From positions 992,001 to 1,056,000 of the forward strand of contig OY752145.1 in the NCBI GenBank assembly GCA_963573315.1: a DNA stretch of 64,000 nt. Reading direction: 5' to 3'. The translations under genes were made by a program, and so were the position numbers. The notes below the pieces were generated by a model. The model ran no database searches. It was not told the origin of the DNA and worked only from the letters and a program-made list of their open reading frames with translations. The DNA comes from Entomortierella parvispora. Its lineage: Eukaryota; Mortierellomycota; Mortierellomycetes; Mortierellales; Mortierellaceae. Shown here one piece after another: positions 1 through 11,482 of this stretch; positions within the stretch are counted from its first letter, which is position 1; every line of letters begins with the position of its first letter.

Positions 1-1449
1 TAGGTATTGGACTGTTGGTAATGGTGGGCCGTGGCGCTGCTAGAGCTATGAGGGAGGTCGAGGTCTGGGGAGTCCCGTCCAGAGTGCAACTGGCGCTGAT
101 AAGGTGTTCGTTGTTTGTAGGTGGCCATGCTGATCCCGTCGAGTTTGTCGAGAGAACGAGATGCAGGGAGTGTTTTTTGGGGGGGAAAGGGGCGGAAGAC
201 AAGAAGGACAAGAGAGGGCGAACTGATGAAAGACGATTCAAGGGCGATTATTAAAAGCGAGAAGGAAGGGGCGAAGAAAGAAAGAAGAGAAAGAGAAAGA
301 GAAAGAGAGGTTGGGGCAAACAGATGGACAGATACGACGGAGGACAGGCGCCATCCAAGGGATCAATGGTGACACACACACACACTCTCAAACATACACT
401 CCAATCTTGGTGCTATCGCGACAATCTCGCGGTCATCCAATTTAAGAGAAAGGGAAAAACGATGCGATGGGGCAAGTGCTGGGATGAGGATGAGGATGGG
501 GCAGTGGATGAAATCCAAGGACGATGGGAGCGAGGAGAGTGGGTGGGGTGTCTGAAAGAAGAACAAAAAAAAAGAAAAAAAGTCGCGTTACTTTTTGTGG
601 GGTGACTTGTCTCCTCGGTGAAAAGAACATGGCCAACGGGACCTCGACCTGTGTGGCAAGCTGGGGGTGGCAGTTTTGGAGATCGAGGACACAATGCTTG
701 TGCACCATCCTTCCCATGAAAGTCTGCATTCTCATGGAAATGACGATGCAGCCTCTGTTTGACCCCCCAAATAACCTTTTGAGCTTGGGCGCATGACCCC
801 CACGTCTTTCATGGTGACACAAGCAATGTACCCTGTCATTTGTGTTTTGATGGCCTGGGGTCTTGCATCCATTCAAAAGCACCCGTCCTTCCAGTCGTCG
901 CACAAACCATTGACATCTTGAAGCCAACGATGCTCACCTTTTCCCCGGTGATCCTTCTGAAGAACCCCGCTTCGTGATTTCAATAAAGGCCGTATGACAG
1001 GCCCGGATATCAAAAAAACCCCTCAAGATAACTTTGAACTTATTCACTGGAATGGAGGTTCGCGAGAAATGCGGAGGATCCAGCTCTTCGGAACCCCGGG
1101 GAAATCCGTCGTTCCTGCGAAACGCATGACAGATAATTGGCAATACTAAGCACATGTTCCATGCTACCCCTTCTGGACCACGCATGTCAGCGACGCGTCA
1201 AGTTCAGACTTGTATGATCCTGTCGATTTATATATATCAAAGTCTTTCTTCCAGTTACCGATTCTGTCGAAATGCAGCCAGCCCAACGCAATAGAATATG
1301 ATAAAGACCATATCCTCAAGAGCGTCGCCTCGATGGTTCAAGGATGCAGGGCGGAGATGAACAATGCAATAATTATATTAACTTAGGGGGCTACTTTTAT
1401 GATTTGTTTTACAAGTCGATCATCCGCGGATGATCATGCTCTTCTACTC
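1..1449. other. Intergenic / downstream flank, no supported gene
   Basis: Purine-rich and AC-repeat sequence. The short open frames here have no recognisable domain, no coding-like composition and no splice partners. It is the 3' flank of the minus-strand membrane protein gene that ends at 1450. Confidence 0.5.
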
Positions 1450-3394
1450 CTACGACCAATCCTCGCGGCGAAGAGTCCTCAGGGTCTTGTTGGCGTTCAA
1501 GGGTGATGCAGGGGTGGCCACATCGTTGGGCAAAGTCGAACGACCCACATCCACCGAAGGACGCTCACGAACGTACTCAGCTGCGTAGCTCTGCACATGC
1601 TCCCCAGAAGGTCTTGAGGGTGCCTGTCTCGAAATCTCAACACTCTTTAGCTCACGAGTGTTTCCTAGGCGTGGACTGCTGCTGCTCGTTACTGCCGCCT
1701 CCTGGGCTGGGACCCGAGGCGAGGTGGGGCGTGCGGCGCTCTCTTGCGCAAAGACTTCTCCACCTCCTCGCAACGTGCTCGATTTCAAGATGGGCGAGTC
1801 CTCAGGCAAGGTCTGGGGATTGCCACTGCTTCTGAACTGGTTGCGCGTGGGCGACGCCTCTCCTCCGTTGCTCACCAACGTCGACTCCAAAGAATGGGCG
1901 GGTGCAAACTGACCAGGGTGGACCGGCTCCGAGGTCAACAAGCCACCATCGCTGCGAGCTTCGTCTCCATAGACTGTATTGATATGGTTATAGTATTCTT
2001 CCTCTTCCTGGCGACGCATAGCCTCAGGGTTGGCGACCCAGAGTCCCTGAGGTCCCACATAGCCGTCCGCTTGCTGCCCGTTCCAGCCCTGTTGCTGGTT
2101 ATAAACATCGGCGTCGTTATAATACCCCGTGGCGGCCGCATGATCATCCATGCCATTATTATACATGACTTCAGGCAAATTTTGATCAAACCCAGTTCGG
2201 CTCATTCCAGCAGCCGCAAAGGACGCGGCCACGGGCAAACTGGAGGCTGCTGCCGTAGCCTGGTGCTGAAGTAGATCTTCCTGGAAGATGGTTGGACTAG
2301 GGTGATAACCAGGGTGGGTGGAACCTCCTGTATAGCCATCGTAGCTGTTGACGTTGTAGTTGTGATGCTGAACAGGATATCCCGAGTTGGACTGCATTTC
2401 ATACTCATATCCGTCGTCGTATCCTCCCGAGGTCACGCTGTTCAAGCCCACGGCTGCACGACCACTAACCGTTGGACTTTCGCCGTGGGTCAAAAAGTTG
2501 AAACTTTGGCGCTTGCCCGAGGCCAATCCGGGCCCGCTCATGCCCTGCAGGGCATCAAAGGTCAACTCCCGGTTGTTGCGATGGCGGCGACGATAACAAA
2601 TCACAGAGGTGGCCACAATAATAATCAAGGCGGCAACACCAGCAATGGATCCCACGATGGCTGGAACATTGGAGGAAGTGGAGGAGCTCGTTCCACTCGA
2701 ACCTCCGGTCGAGGGTCCAACGGTAGCAGAGGTTGTTGGGAGGAAGCCGGTGACGATGCCAGACGAACGAATTGGATCAGTTGGCGGTGGCAAATGCGAC
2801 GATAGTGGAGGCACATATACACTCGTGCTAGTTGACTGTGCGGAGACAGTGGTTGGAGGGACAGAGACCGTTGTTGTTGTGGTGCTGGTTATCGGGGCCG
2901 CTGTCGTGAGAGTAGGAGTAGGAGTAGGAGTAGGAGTAGTGACAGTGGTGGTGGTGGTGGTGGTTGTTGTGGTTAAGGTGGAAGACGGCTCCACGGGGTT
3001 TGTTGGGGGCGCGCTTGAGGGCGTACCGACAGCAGGGTCTGAGACAGACCCCGATCCATTCTATATTCAAAGAGAGGATGATGGAGATGTCAGACCGAGG
3101 GAGGGGTTTGCGCAATAGGTAAGGGCGGGGGAAAGGACGAGGAGAGACGAAGTACATTGGAGATCCGCAGGGCAGCAGTGCCTCTCCTTCGTGGCCGATC
3201 AAAAAGGACCGCAGGGGCATCAGGAACAGGCTGCAGATAATATAAAATTCCATCGGCGCAACTGTAATGAAGAGGCGTCGTATTTATAACACCCCTGAAT
3301 TTTGATGACGGAGCGATTACATTACCTGTGCCTTGACACTGCCAATATTGGCCAGAGCTACAGCTGCAACGACCGAGAGAGTAATGTCGAGCAT
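1450..3394 (-). CDS. Mucin-like single-pass plasma-membrane protein (Mid2/WSC-like architecture)
   Basis: Two exons, 3394-3326 and 3060-1450, joined in phase 0 across a 265-bp GTAATG...TAG intron; 559 aa. Exon 1 encodes a textbook signal peptide (MLDITLSVV...IGSVKAQ). Residues 24-155 are Ser/Thr/Pro-rich with runs of Thr and Thr-Pro, as expected for an O-mannosylated stalk. Residues about 157-180 form one membrane helix followed by RRRHR, a stop-transfer signal. The remaining 380 residues are a cytoplasmic tail rich in Tyr, Asn, Gln and Ser. The layout is that of fungal wall-stress sensors or mucins such as Mid2, but no cysteine-rich WSC head is present and family identity is not established. 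A small alternative exon inside the intron is possible (75 nt, same phase), but the simple model gives a cleaner mature N-terminus. Confidence 0.7.
2910..2965. repeat. Hexamer and trinucleotide repeats coding for Thr/Pro
   Basis: Tandem GGAGTA hexamers are followed by GTG/GTT triplets. On the minus strand they encode the Thr-Pro and poly-Thr part of the stalk of the membrane protein. Such tracts usually vary in length between strains. Confidence 0.8.
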
Positions 3395-4935
3395 CGTTGG
3401 AGATCACCAGAGTGGAGAGTGCAGATTGGAGTGCAATTGATGGTGCGTCGATTAAAGGAAGAGGTGGTGGATGGAGGCGCAGGGTCCAAGAGGGGGAGCT
3501 GTGCAACCAGGACTAAGAGTTGACTTTGGACTAAAGGATGAGGAGATTGAGAGACACAGCCGGGAAGAGCAGACAAGCGGTTGGCGAAGGAAGTGTGGGC
3601 GGATGAGTGAAGAAGCCGAGAGAGGAGGGCGAAAGGGAGCGGAATCGATGAATGGGGAATGAGGGGTGAGCTGGGGACAGAGTCTTCGGGGGCAGAAGAG
3701 GAGAGAAGAGAGAGAAGAGACAAAAAAGAGGTCCAGAAAAAGAAAAGAACAAGAACGTTTTCTCTGGACCTGGGATCATATCAATCGGCTGTTGCCCACT
3801 TGCCACCCAGTCAGGTCCTTCTCCTGTGCGACCACAGAGAAAGGAGGGAAACGGGCGGGCCCACAACTCTAATTGCCACTCTCATCATCGCCGTCCATCT
3901 TCATCGTCACGTCTTTGTTCGCGGCACTGTATTATTTTTAGCCCCCGCCACAAGAAAGTCGGACCTGCACAGGCACGCTTCGATGGCCGACCCATGGCGC
4001 GTCGACGTCTGCGGAAAGGACAGCAGAAGAGAGGTCTTGGACCATCAACAACAGAAAAAAAAAAAAAAAACACAAAAAATCCAAAGGTTGGTAGTGTCCA
4101 AGCGCGCGTTCGCCCTTTCTCCTCTCCCTATCCTTTTGTCCTTTGATGTGGCAGAGAAACGGTGGTAGACTACACCCTGTCCTGTTCTACCCCTGTTCCG
4201 AAATGGGCGCAAAACTGGGGACTCTCGCGAGAGAACTCCCCCTGGAAATTACTCTCACACTTTCTCAGTCGTCAGCTCAACATGCTCAGCTCTGTCTCTC
4301 ATGTCTCTCAAGTTGATTCACATCCCCCTTTCTGCTCAATTGCGGCCTCTCAAGTTGAATACATGCAGAAGAGGTTGGACAGGGGGTGATCCCCCCCAGA
4401 GCGGGAAAAGGTCCAGATCAGGAGAAGCTCGTTTCCAAATGAAATCCTTTTTGGAGGGGTGTTGAAGAATAATACCCGAGTCCCCACATGGCAATCTTGG
4501 GGCACACACTCGCTGCATAGGCAACTTTTGCTGAAAGTAGAAAAATGAAAACTCAATCCAAAGCAAGGGTAATGGCTCATCTTGGAAATTCTCTCCCCGC
4601 GGGAATGGCCCCCAAACAGGATCGGGAAAACACGATGGGCGGCGGAGACCCCCAGCAGATCAAAATTGGAGGCGCCTGTCCTCTCATACTTATTTTTGGG
4701 ACTGAGCTTCCAGTCGACTTTTGCGTGGCACAAAACGTCGTTTGTTTGCAAACGCGTCTGGAGGCTGTTGCCACCAAACACACGAATAAAGTGCGATAGA
4801 AAACATACGTTGGGCCTAGGCACAAATGGATTGAAGAGCCTGTATTGTACAGCCAGCATTATTGCTCCAGTCTTTATTATCTTGGGAAAGACCCTCTACA
4901 CGGCTTTCAAAAGTGGTATAAGGAGCTGATAGTCT
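3395..4935. other. Intergenic region, no supported gene
   Basis: Promoter side of the mucin-like gene and 3' flank of the GDSL lipase gene. It contains GA-rich stretches and an A-run near 4057. Open frames on both strands lack domains and splice support. Confidence 0.5.
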
Positions 4936-6015
4936 TCAAAGGAGCTTCTCGACCGCCTTGGAGATCTCCACATGGATCTTCTCGGTAGCATGGAAGGCAT
5001 CCCAATAAAAGTGCTCTCCAGCATCCTTGCACACCGTCTTGTAATCGTTGCTCACGCAACCGTGGACGACGTCAGTGATCCCCAAGCGCTTCAACGACGC
5101 AGGTTTGTATAGCTCCTTGAACAGAGGTGCCATTTGCCAGTATCCAATATGAACCCTACCCTTCTCACGGTCTGCATGACACATATCGAAAGGATGCTGA
5201 GGGTTTTGGGCTGAGCCATACTTCTTGTTCAAAGAGACCTCAAAGTCTTCCTTGTACTCTTTCCATTGCTCTTTAGCAATCGAAGAAAAGTAGGCGGACA
5301 AGGTCGCATTCGTGCCGAAATAAGGGATAAGACCATAGTCCATGTTCTCAATTACCAGGATCTGGCGCGCTCCTGCCGATTGGATCAGTTGTTCGAGACC
5401 AGCCTTCAGCCTTCCGAGGACGGACTGAGGCGAAAGCTCCGGATTAAAGACAAAGTCGTTGCCTTGAAAATCAATCACAAACAGCTCGTTGTAATTGGGA
5501 CTAGGAGTGCCATGAGGATGGTGATCCTTCAGGTAGCTTTGAACCTGCTGGATGAACCCAGGGACCTTGATATTGGCATCAGCACCAGAGTAGCCTTGAA
5601 CCAATTCAGAATCACTCGTGGCGCCGCCAAAGGCGTAATTACGGAATTGGTAATGTTTGTCGTTTGCCACCTACAATGGGGAGAAGGAGCCAAAGGAGAG
5701 CAAAAAAGAAAAAAAAAGAGTGTGAATTCCCTTTCAGGCTCTTGGATTCCAGGACATCGGGCAGTTCTCTATCAGTATTCTTACTCGTTCAGACCAAACT
5801 TTCCCATTAGAGAAACGCCCTTTATAGTACGCAGGCAAAGGCCAAGTTTTATTAGAGAGGGCGTACTCATTGCCAGTGTCAGAGTATGAGTCGCCAAACA
5901 CGGTCATGATCTTCAATGGTGCGCTGGTGCAACCAGAGGTGGGATGAGACTGAACCGAAGGCGTGGAAACGATGACCAGGGAAAGGGCCATTACTGCGAG
6001 AAACTTGAGCTGCAT
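4936..6015 (-). CDS. Secreted GDSL/SGNH-family lipase or carbohydrate esterase
   Basis: Exons 6015-5785 and 5670-4936, phase 0, 114-bp intron with a GTAAGA donor; 321 aa. Residues 1-22 are a signal peptide ending near SVQS-HP. SGNH blocks are clear: GDSYSDTG with catalytic Ser43, then GRFSNGKVW, then NYAFGGA, then FQGND (block III Asn), and WDAFHAT near the C-terminus with Asp301 and His304 completing the triad. The GRFSNG...W and NYAFGGA combination is typical of the fungal branch that includes acetylesterases (CE16-like) and thermolabile-hemolysin-like lipases. Substrate (lipid or acetylated plant glycan) cannot be told from sequence. The start was chosen because it opens the signal peptide directly. 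An upstream in-frame extension adds only low-complexity residues. Confidence 0.88.
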
Positions 6016-6585
6016 TTTCAAGGAGGGGGGAAGGGCAGTTCGGCAACAGAAGATGGAGTCAAGGGGTGAAAGAAGGGAGTCGGAAGAGCGGGAGGGCGGT
6101 GTGATAACTGTGGAGAGAAAAAGAAGGTAAAAAGGGTTCACCAGAATGCTCGACTATTTATGAGGATTTGAACCCTGCGCAAACGTGTTTACGTTCGTTT
6201 TTGTCATCCTCTCTCCCCTTACTCTATCCTGCGATCGAGCCAAGAAGGGAGGAAGGCGGCCTGAGAGGAAGGGCGTCCTGGAAAGAAGTAGGTTTCTCAG
6301 GCTGCCCCGAACCGCTTTGTTGCTTCGAACAGAAACCTGTTCAAGGTGGGCCGCCTCTTAGTCATCGACCTGCATGGAAAGGCGCAGGTAGGTGGACTTG
6401 AACCGACAAGAATAGAAGCAGAGAGCAAAGCGCAGGGACAGATGTGCCATCAAGTGTTTTGTGAGCGTTGTTTCCAAAAGAAAATCAATCCCACAGGATT
6501 TCTCCCTGACTGTGCACATGAATACATTCGTAGAAACGAAAAAGAATTGTGTAATAGTTTGGGTGCCGTCATCTACATAGTTAAA
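6016..6585. other. Intergenic region, no supported gene
   Basis: Lies between the YOS9 stop and the lipase start, both on the minus strand, so it holds the YOS9 3' flank and the lipase promoter. No RNA gene or open frame of substance was seen. Confidence 0.5.
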
Positions 6586-8511
6586 TCACTTTGTTTCCTT
6601 TTTCTTGACATCGCCCTGGGCTTCCTTTCGAGTCGTTTTCTCGTCTGTGCTGCCAGCAGCTTCAGTCGAGTCCTCGGGTCCGAAAATGAGGTTGATCAGA
6701 TCTTTCCATTCCGCGAGTTCATCTAACTGAGCATCTTCGGGTTTCTTGTCCATCTTTGCCTTTTTCTTGATATCCACTAACAGCTTTATCGCCCACTCTT
6801 TTAGATCGATGGTATCGCCATCCTCTTTCTCTTCTTCTGAACCCTGTTTTGCTTTTCCATCGTCGCTGGTAACCTCGGTCTCGTCGTCAGTAGCAATGGT
6901 CGGCATGATGAGAGTTTCCAAGTCGATTATCTGGCCAAAGAGCTCTTGTCCTTGAGGCTTGAATACCCTGTCTTTTCCTTGCAAGAAATCCTCCAGCTTC
7001 TTAATGCGCTCTTTCTGCTCCTCTATCATGAAGGGCTTGAGCGCCTCCAAATAAGATTCCATTTCTGCAAGGATGCTGTCTTGAGATCTGTGGTCCTCTG
7101 AAGCCAACTCTTCGATACGCCTGGAAACATCTTCAACTGTCAACATAGCCTGTGCCCCGACGTTAGTCTCTGCAGTCTTGGACACTCCCAATCCGCCGTC
7201 GACAACCTCTGGGATCGCCGCAGGCAGAAGTGGATACTCGTCGTCGGAGATAACTGGTCTGCAATCAATGTTGTTGGCTTCGGGGGCCGGAATTCCTTCA
7301 AATGCCACATCCGCGCAAAGAGAAATCGAGTTAATCACCATAATATAGGTGCACGATTTCTCCTCCGTCACCACTTGGATTCGATCGCCTACAACATGGG
7401 CGCATTGAAACTATGAGAAGAGTAGTGTGATTAAAACGCGTCGGAAAGAAGCGATCATGCCTTTGAAATAGACTGCGGGTGCGCAAATAGGCAAGTTGGT
7501 TATCTTACCTGAACTTCGACAGTCCTTTTTCTGCCAGTGATATCACACACATCTCCATTAGTCCAATGCTGAACCAGATATTTTCGATCGTTGACCTCTT
7601 TCAACTCTGTCACTGTTCCAAAACTCGAGGCCGCGTTGCGTTGTTGCAATGATCCTTCATTGCCTGGGTGTCCATGAATCTCTGTCGGTGGCTGCTCATA
7701 TCTGCCACAGAAGAAAGTCATGTCTTTGTTCTCTGGCACTATCTGCTGGTTGACAATGACGGCGTGGTATTGTCGAATACTCTTTTTGTGGCAATACTCG
7801 TACGTCCAGTAGCCAGGAATCTGAAGAGGGAGGTGGCCAGTTAGCAACCAGGGACGACAAGCACTGCCCGATGGAATAAAGGGGAGGCCGATCCAGCCTC
7901 GAAGCTTACATGATAGGTGTACAGACAATGATCCGACAGATGGTCCAGTAATTCTAGACCACGTCGAATGGTGCGCCTTTCCTCTTCGGCCAGCTCCTGG
8001 GCAGACTTTGGTGGCGCTTCTGGAACCTCGACAACTTTGAGCTGGGGGATGGAGCATACCCACTGCTGTCCATCTGGGCGCCTCATTATCATGGTAGTTG
8101 CTGGGGCCTTTGCATCATTGTCACTATCTTCATTTGCAGATTCGATGTGATTCTTAACCTGACCCTCAACAGCTTGGTTGATCGTATCAAAGTGTGGTGT
8201 TGACTGCATGTTCTATTTCATTAGCAGACCACGTTAGTTCTCTCATACAGGACGAGCATCAACTTGTAGCGAAGGTGGGCGCAGGAGGTGGATATTACCT
8301 GATGGTGGTCATTCCCCTTCTGAAGCCTTTCTAAGCCTATCTCGGACGCGGCGACAGGAGGGAGGCGTTTTACTTTGTACTGCGGGTAGGCAAGGAGGTC
8401 ATTGAAGACAAAGCCGTAGGAGGTGACTGCGACGACCGAGGGCAGGATGAGCGAGATTGCAGTGCAGGCAAGGATGACGGCCTGGGTGGGCGAGAAGACT
8501 TTTGGGCGCAT
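6586..8511 (-). CDS. YOS9: OS-9/Yos9-type ER lectin of ERAD
   Basis: Four exons: 8511-8299, 8212-7910, 7820-7509, 7410-6586; all introns phase 0, 86-98 bp; 550 aa. OS-9/Yos9 proteins bind trimmed N-glycans on misfolded ER glycoproteins and hand them to the Hrd1 ubiquitin ligase. A signal peptide (residues 1 to about 29) is followed by AYPQYKV, the short N-terminal motif typical of the family. The MRH (mannose-6-phosphate receptor homology) domain runs from CLYTYH at the end of exon 2, through GYWTYEYC and FCGRYE, to WTNGDVCDITG..R in exon 3 and EEKSCTY...SLCAD in exon 4. This supplies the cysteines and the Arg, Glu and Tyr sugar-binding residues. The C-terminal half is acidic and charged, ends in KKKETK and lacks an HDEL signal, so ER retention probably depends on Hrd1-complex partners. 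Transcribed divergently from DHH1. Confidence 0.92.
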
Positions 8512-9103
8512 GGCTGGGTGCTGAGAGATGGATGGATGGATGGATGGATGGACGGTCGTGCGAGGCACACATGCATTGTGCATGCATGGAAGCAAAAAGA
8601 CAAGAAAGTGGGAGAGAGACCAGGGGTGCAGCTGTTAAGGGGCAAATACTCTTTCTTCACACACTGCACACTCGCACTGCACACAGACGCACACGCACTG
8701 CACACAGGCACCACACACACTTCTGCACTCTGCTCACTGCACAACTCTCTTCCCCGTCTTCGTTCCCATCTTCCCATCCTCTCCTCCTCCTCCCATCGTT
8801 CCCTTGTTTCCTTTCCCTCTTCCTCGACGCTCGCTGCCACACTCGACCGACAACAGCGACAAACAACGACCCTCCACAAACCACTCTTTTCGTCTCCTCT
8901 TACTTCCACACACCCGCACTCTCTCTTGCTCTCCACTCCAAGCGACGTCTCTTTCTTTGATCAGGACTTTTTCTTCTTTGCCTCCTCCACAAACAAAGCA
9001 TCTCCATCCCTTGTCCTCTCACTCTCCTCCCTCTCCTCTCCCTATCTCAGATCAGGAAAACCTCTTTCTAAAACCACTTTCCCTGCCCCATCCTCTTCTT
9101 CTC
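8512..9103. promoter_or_regulatory. Divergent YOS9/DHH1 intergenic promoter region
   Basis: 592 bp separate the two divergent start codons. It contains a GATG microsatellite just upstream of the YOS9 start (8527-8550), five CTGCAC motifs within an AC-rich stretch (8664-8742), and then a long CT-rich tract running into the DHH1 start, typical of fungal leaders. No TATA box is obvious. Confidence 0.55.
8527..8550. repeat. GATG tetranucleotide microsatellite
   Basis: About six tandem GATG units lie 16-39 bp upstream of the YOS9 start, within its probable 5' leader. Confidence 0.9.
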
Positions 9104-11161
9104 ATGGCGGCTAATCAACTGCATCAACAGCAACAACAATCACACATGGCGTAGGTGCAGCTCCCTATTTCACTCACCCACACACGCGCTCTTTTGTTAT
9201 TTTTCTCATTCAATGTGTGCGTGTGCATGTCTGCCCACTGGACTGGTCTGGGCAAGGTCTGTGAGCTCTGACATCAATAGTGCGGTCCATCGCTTCTCAT
9301 TGATCCATCGCACACACAGCCCAGGTGTCAGCCACGCGCAACGGGGCACACAAATGCAATAGAAAAGGATGTTACTGTAGCCAGTCTGGACAAGATTGAT
9401 CAGGGCACTAATATCAGGTTTCCCGTCTTGTTCATCGCATAGGCACGAGAATGACAGCTGGAAGAAGCAGCTCAGCCTGCCAACAAAAGACACCCGCCCA
9501 CAGACTGAGGTACGGACCATGCAGCTCGTGTGGTTTCTCTTTTGAGCAAAAGAAAGTGGGAGTGTAGTGTGTGTTTTGGGTTGCCCTTGTTGGTTGTTTC
9601 TCACTTACTGACAGGATGAAACTTTTTTTTGCTCTTCGTTCCCCCCTTCGATCCACAGGACGTCACTGCGACCAAGGGCAACGAGTTCGAGGACTACTTC
9701 TTGAAGCGCGAGCTCTTGATGGGCATCTTTGAGGCTGGCTTTGAGAGACCATCACCCATCCAGGAAGAGTCTATACCTATTGCCCTCGCTGGCAGGGACA
9801 TCTTGGCCCGAGCCAAAAACGGCACTGGAAAGACGGCTGCCTTCGTTATCCCCTCCCTGGAAAAGATCAATTTGAAAAAGACAAAAGTTCAGGCCCTGCT
9901 CCTTGTCCCGACCCGAGAGCTGGCTCTCCAGACCGCTCAAGTCTGCAAGACCCTGGGCAAGCACATGGGCGTGCAGGTCATGGTCACGACAGGAGGCACC
10001 ACCCTCAAGGATGATATTATGAGACTGGCCGAGACTGTTCACATCATTGTTGGCACGCCTGGACGTATCCTCGACCTGGCTGGAAAGGGCGTCGCCAACT
10101 TTAGCGAATGTACGACCTTTGTCATGGATGAGGCCGATAAGCTCCTGAGTCCCGAATTCACGCCTATTGTCGAGCAATTGCTCACATACTTCCCCAAGGA
10201 GCGTCAGATCATGCTTTACTCTGCAACTTTCCCCCTCATCGTCAAGACCTTCAAGGATAAGCACATGGTCAAGCCTTACGAGATCAACCTGATGGACGAG
10301 CTCACCCTCCGTGGCGTTACCCAGTACTATGCTTTTGTGGAGGAACGCCAAAAAGTCCACTGCCTTAACACCCTGTTCTCCAAGGTAACTTGTCTATAGT
10401 TTGGTCCGCTGCCCCTGTGAATCTTCTTGCCGAGATACTTACCTTCCATATTTACTCTTCTCCTGGCTTTTCTTACATATCAGCTCCAAATCAACCAGTC
10501 CATCATTTTTTGCAACTCGACCAACCGTGTGGAGCTCCTGGCGAAAAAGATCACCGAACTCGGATACTCTTGCTTTTATTCGCACGCAAAGATGTTGCAG
10601 TCGCACCGAAACCGCGTCTTCCACGACTTCAGAAATGGCGTTTGCCGAAACTTGGTCTGCTCTGATCTGCTGACGCGTGGTATCGATATTCAAGCTGTCA
10701 ACGTTGTCATCAATTTCGATTTTCCAAAGAATGCGGAGACCTATCTCCATCGTATCGGTCGAAGTGGTCGTTTCGGCCACTTGGGTCTGGCTATTAACTT
10801 GATCACATACGAGGATCGATTCAACTTGTACAAGATTGAGCAGGAGCTGGGAACAGAGATCCAGGCCATTCCCCCTGTGATCGACAAGCGTCTCTATGTC
10901 GCTCCCTCAGCCTTGGATTCACAACAGCACCAAGACATGCAGAACCAGCACGAAGAGCAGCAAAAGCTCCTTTACCAGAAGCAGCAACTGCAGCAGCAGC
11001 AGTTGCAACAGCAACAGCAACAACAAATGGCTCAACACCACCCTCATCAGCACCAGCAACATCAATTCCAGAACCAGAACCAGAACCAACAACAGTTCCA
11101 CCATCAGCAACAGCATCAGCAACAGCAGCACCACCCACGACCACAGCAACCTCGTCGTTGA
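9104..11161 (+). CDS. DHH1: DEAD-box RNA helicase Dhh1/DDX6
   Basis: Four exons: 9104-9150, 9443-9509, 9659-10384, 10484-11161; 505 aa. Dhh1/DDX6 activates mRNA decapping and represses translation in P-bodies. Exon 2 was found by searching the long gap for the family's N-terminal signature and reads [18 protein letters not shown]. It splices in phase to [20 protein letters not shown], which is nearly invariant in Dhh1. Motifs: Q-motif PSPIQEE, Walker A AKNGTGKT (residues 90-97), [12 protein letters not shown] (195-198), [13 protein letters not shown] and [10 protein letters not shown]. The last 80 residues are a Gln/His-rich disordered tail, encoded by CAG/CAA/CAC runs, a usual promoter of condensate formation. 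Intron 1 (292 bp) is long for this locus and starts with GTAGGT. Without exon 2 the frame and the conserved N-terminus would both be lost. Confidence 0.95.
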
Positions 11162-11482
11162 AACTGTTCCTAAGGAATAGGTTTTTTTTTCTTTGGATTT
11201 TTTGGATTTTTTTTTTTTTTTTTTTTTTTGTAAAAAACAAAAAACGAACAGTTTTCCCTTCCCTTGCTTTCAATATCATCTCTAGAGATCATGTTTCTTG
11301 AGATTGTCCTCTGTCCATATCATCGTTGGAGGTCAAAAAGTTGATCTTTCTAGAAATAAAACAGCAATAGAAGAGAAAAAAAACCCCTCTCTTTGTGACG
11401 GTCTAATTGATGCAACATCTCAGAAAAGAAAAGTGCAGGTTCACGTCTCTTCCTTATCCTCATTCTCAAGTGTAGATTTCCA
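11162..11482. other. DHH1-MTG2 spacer
   Basis: 3' flank of DHH1 with a 23-nt T-run (about 11207-11229), then AT-rich sequence leading to the MTG2 start. Both genes are on the plus strand. No other feature was seen. Confidence 0.5.

Noticed and set aside
442-927. 161-codon minus-strand open frame
   Set aside because: Composition is not coding-like, it ends in a His-Pro repeat derived from simple sequence, and has no neighbours to splice to.
6370-6410. B-box-like sequence on the minus strand (GGTTCAAGTCC)
   Set aside because: No matching A-box or stem pairing upstream; not a tRNA.
10919-11149. Leu-rich minus-strand open frame opposite the DHH1 tail
   Set aside because: Shadow of the CAG/CAA-rich DHH1 C-terminus.
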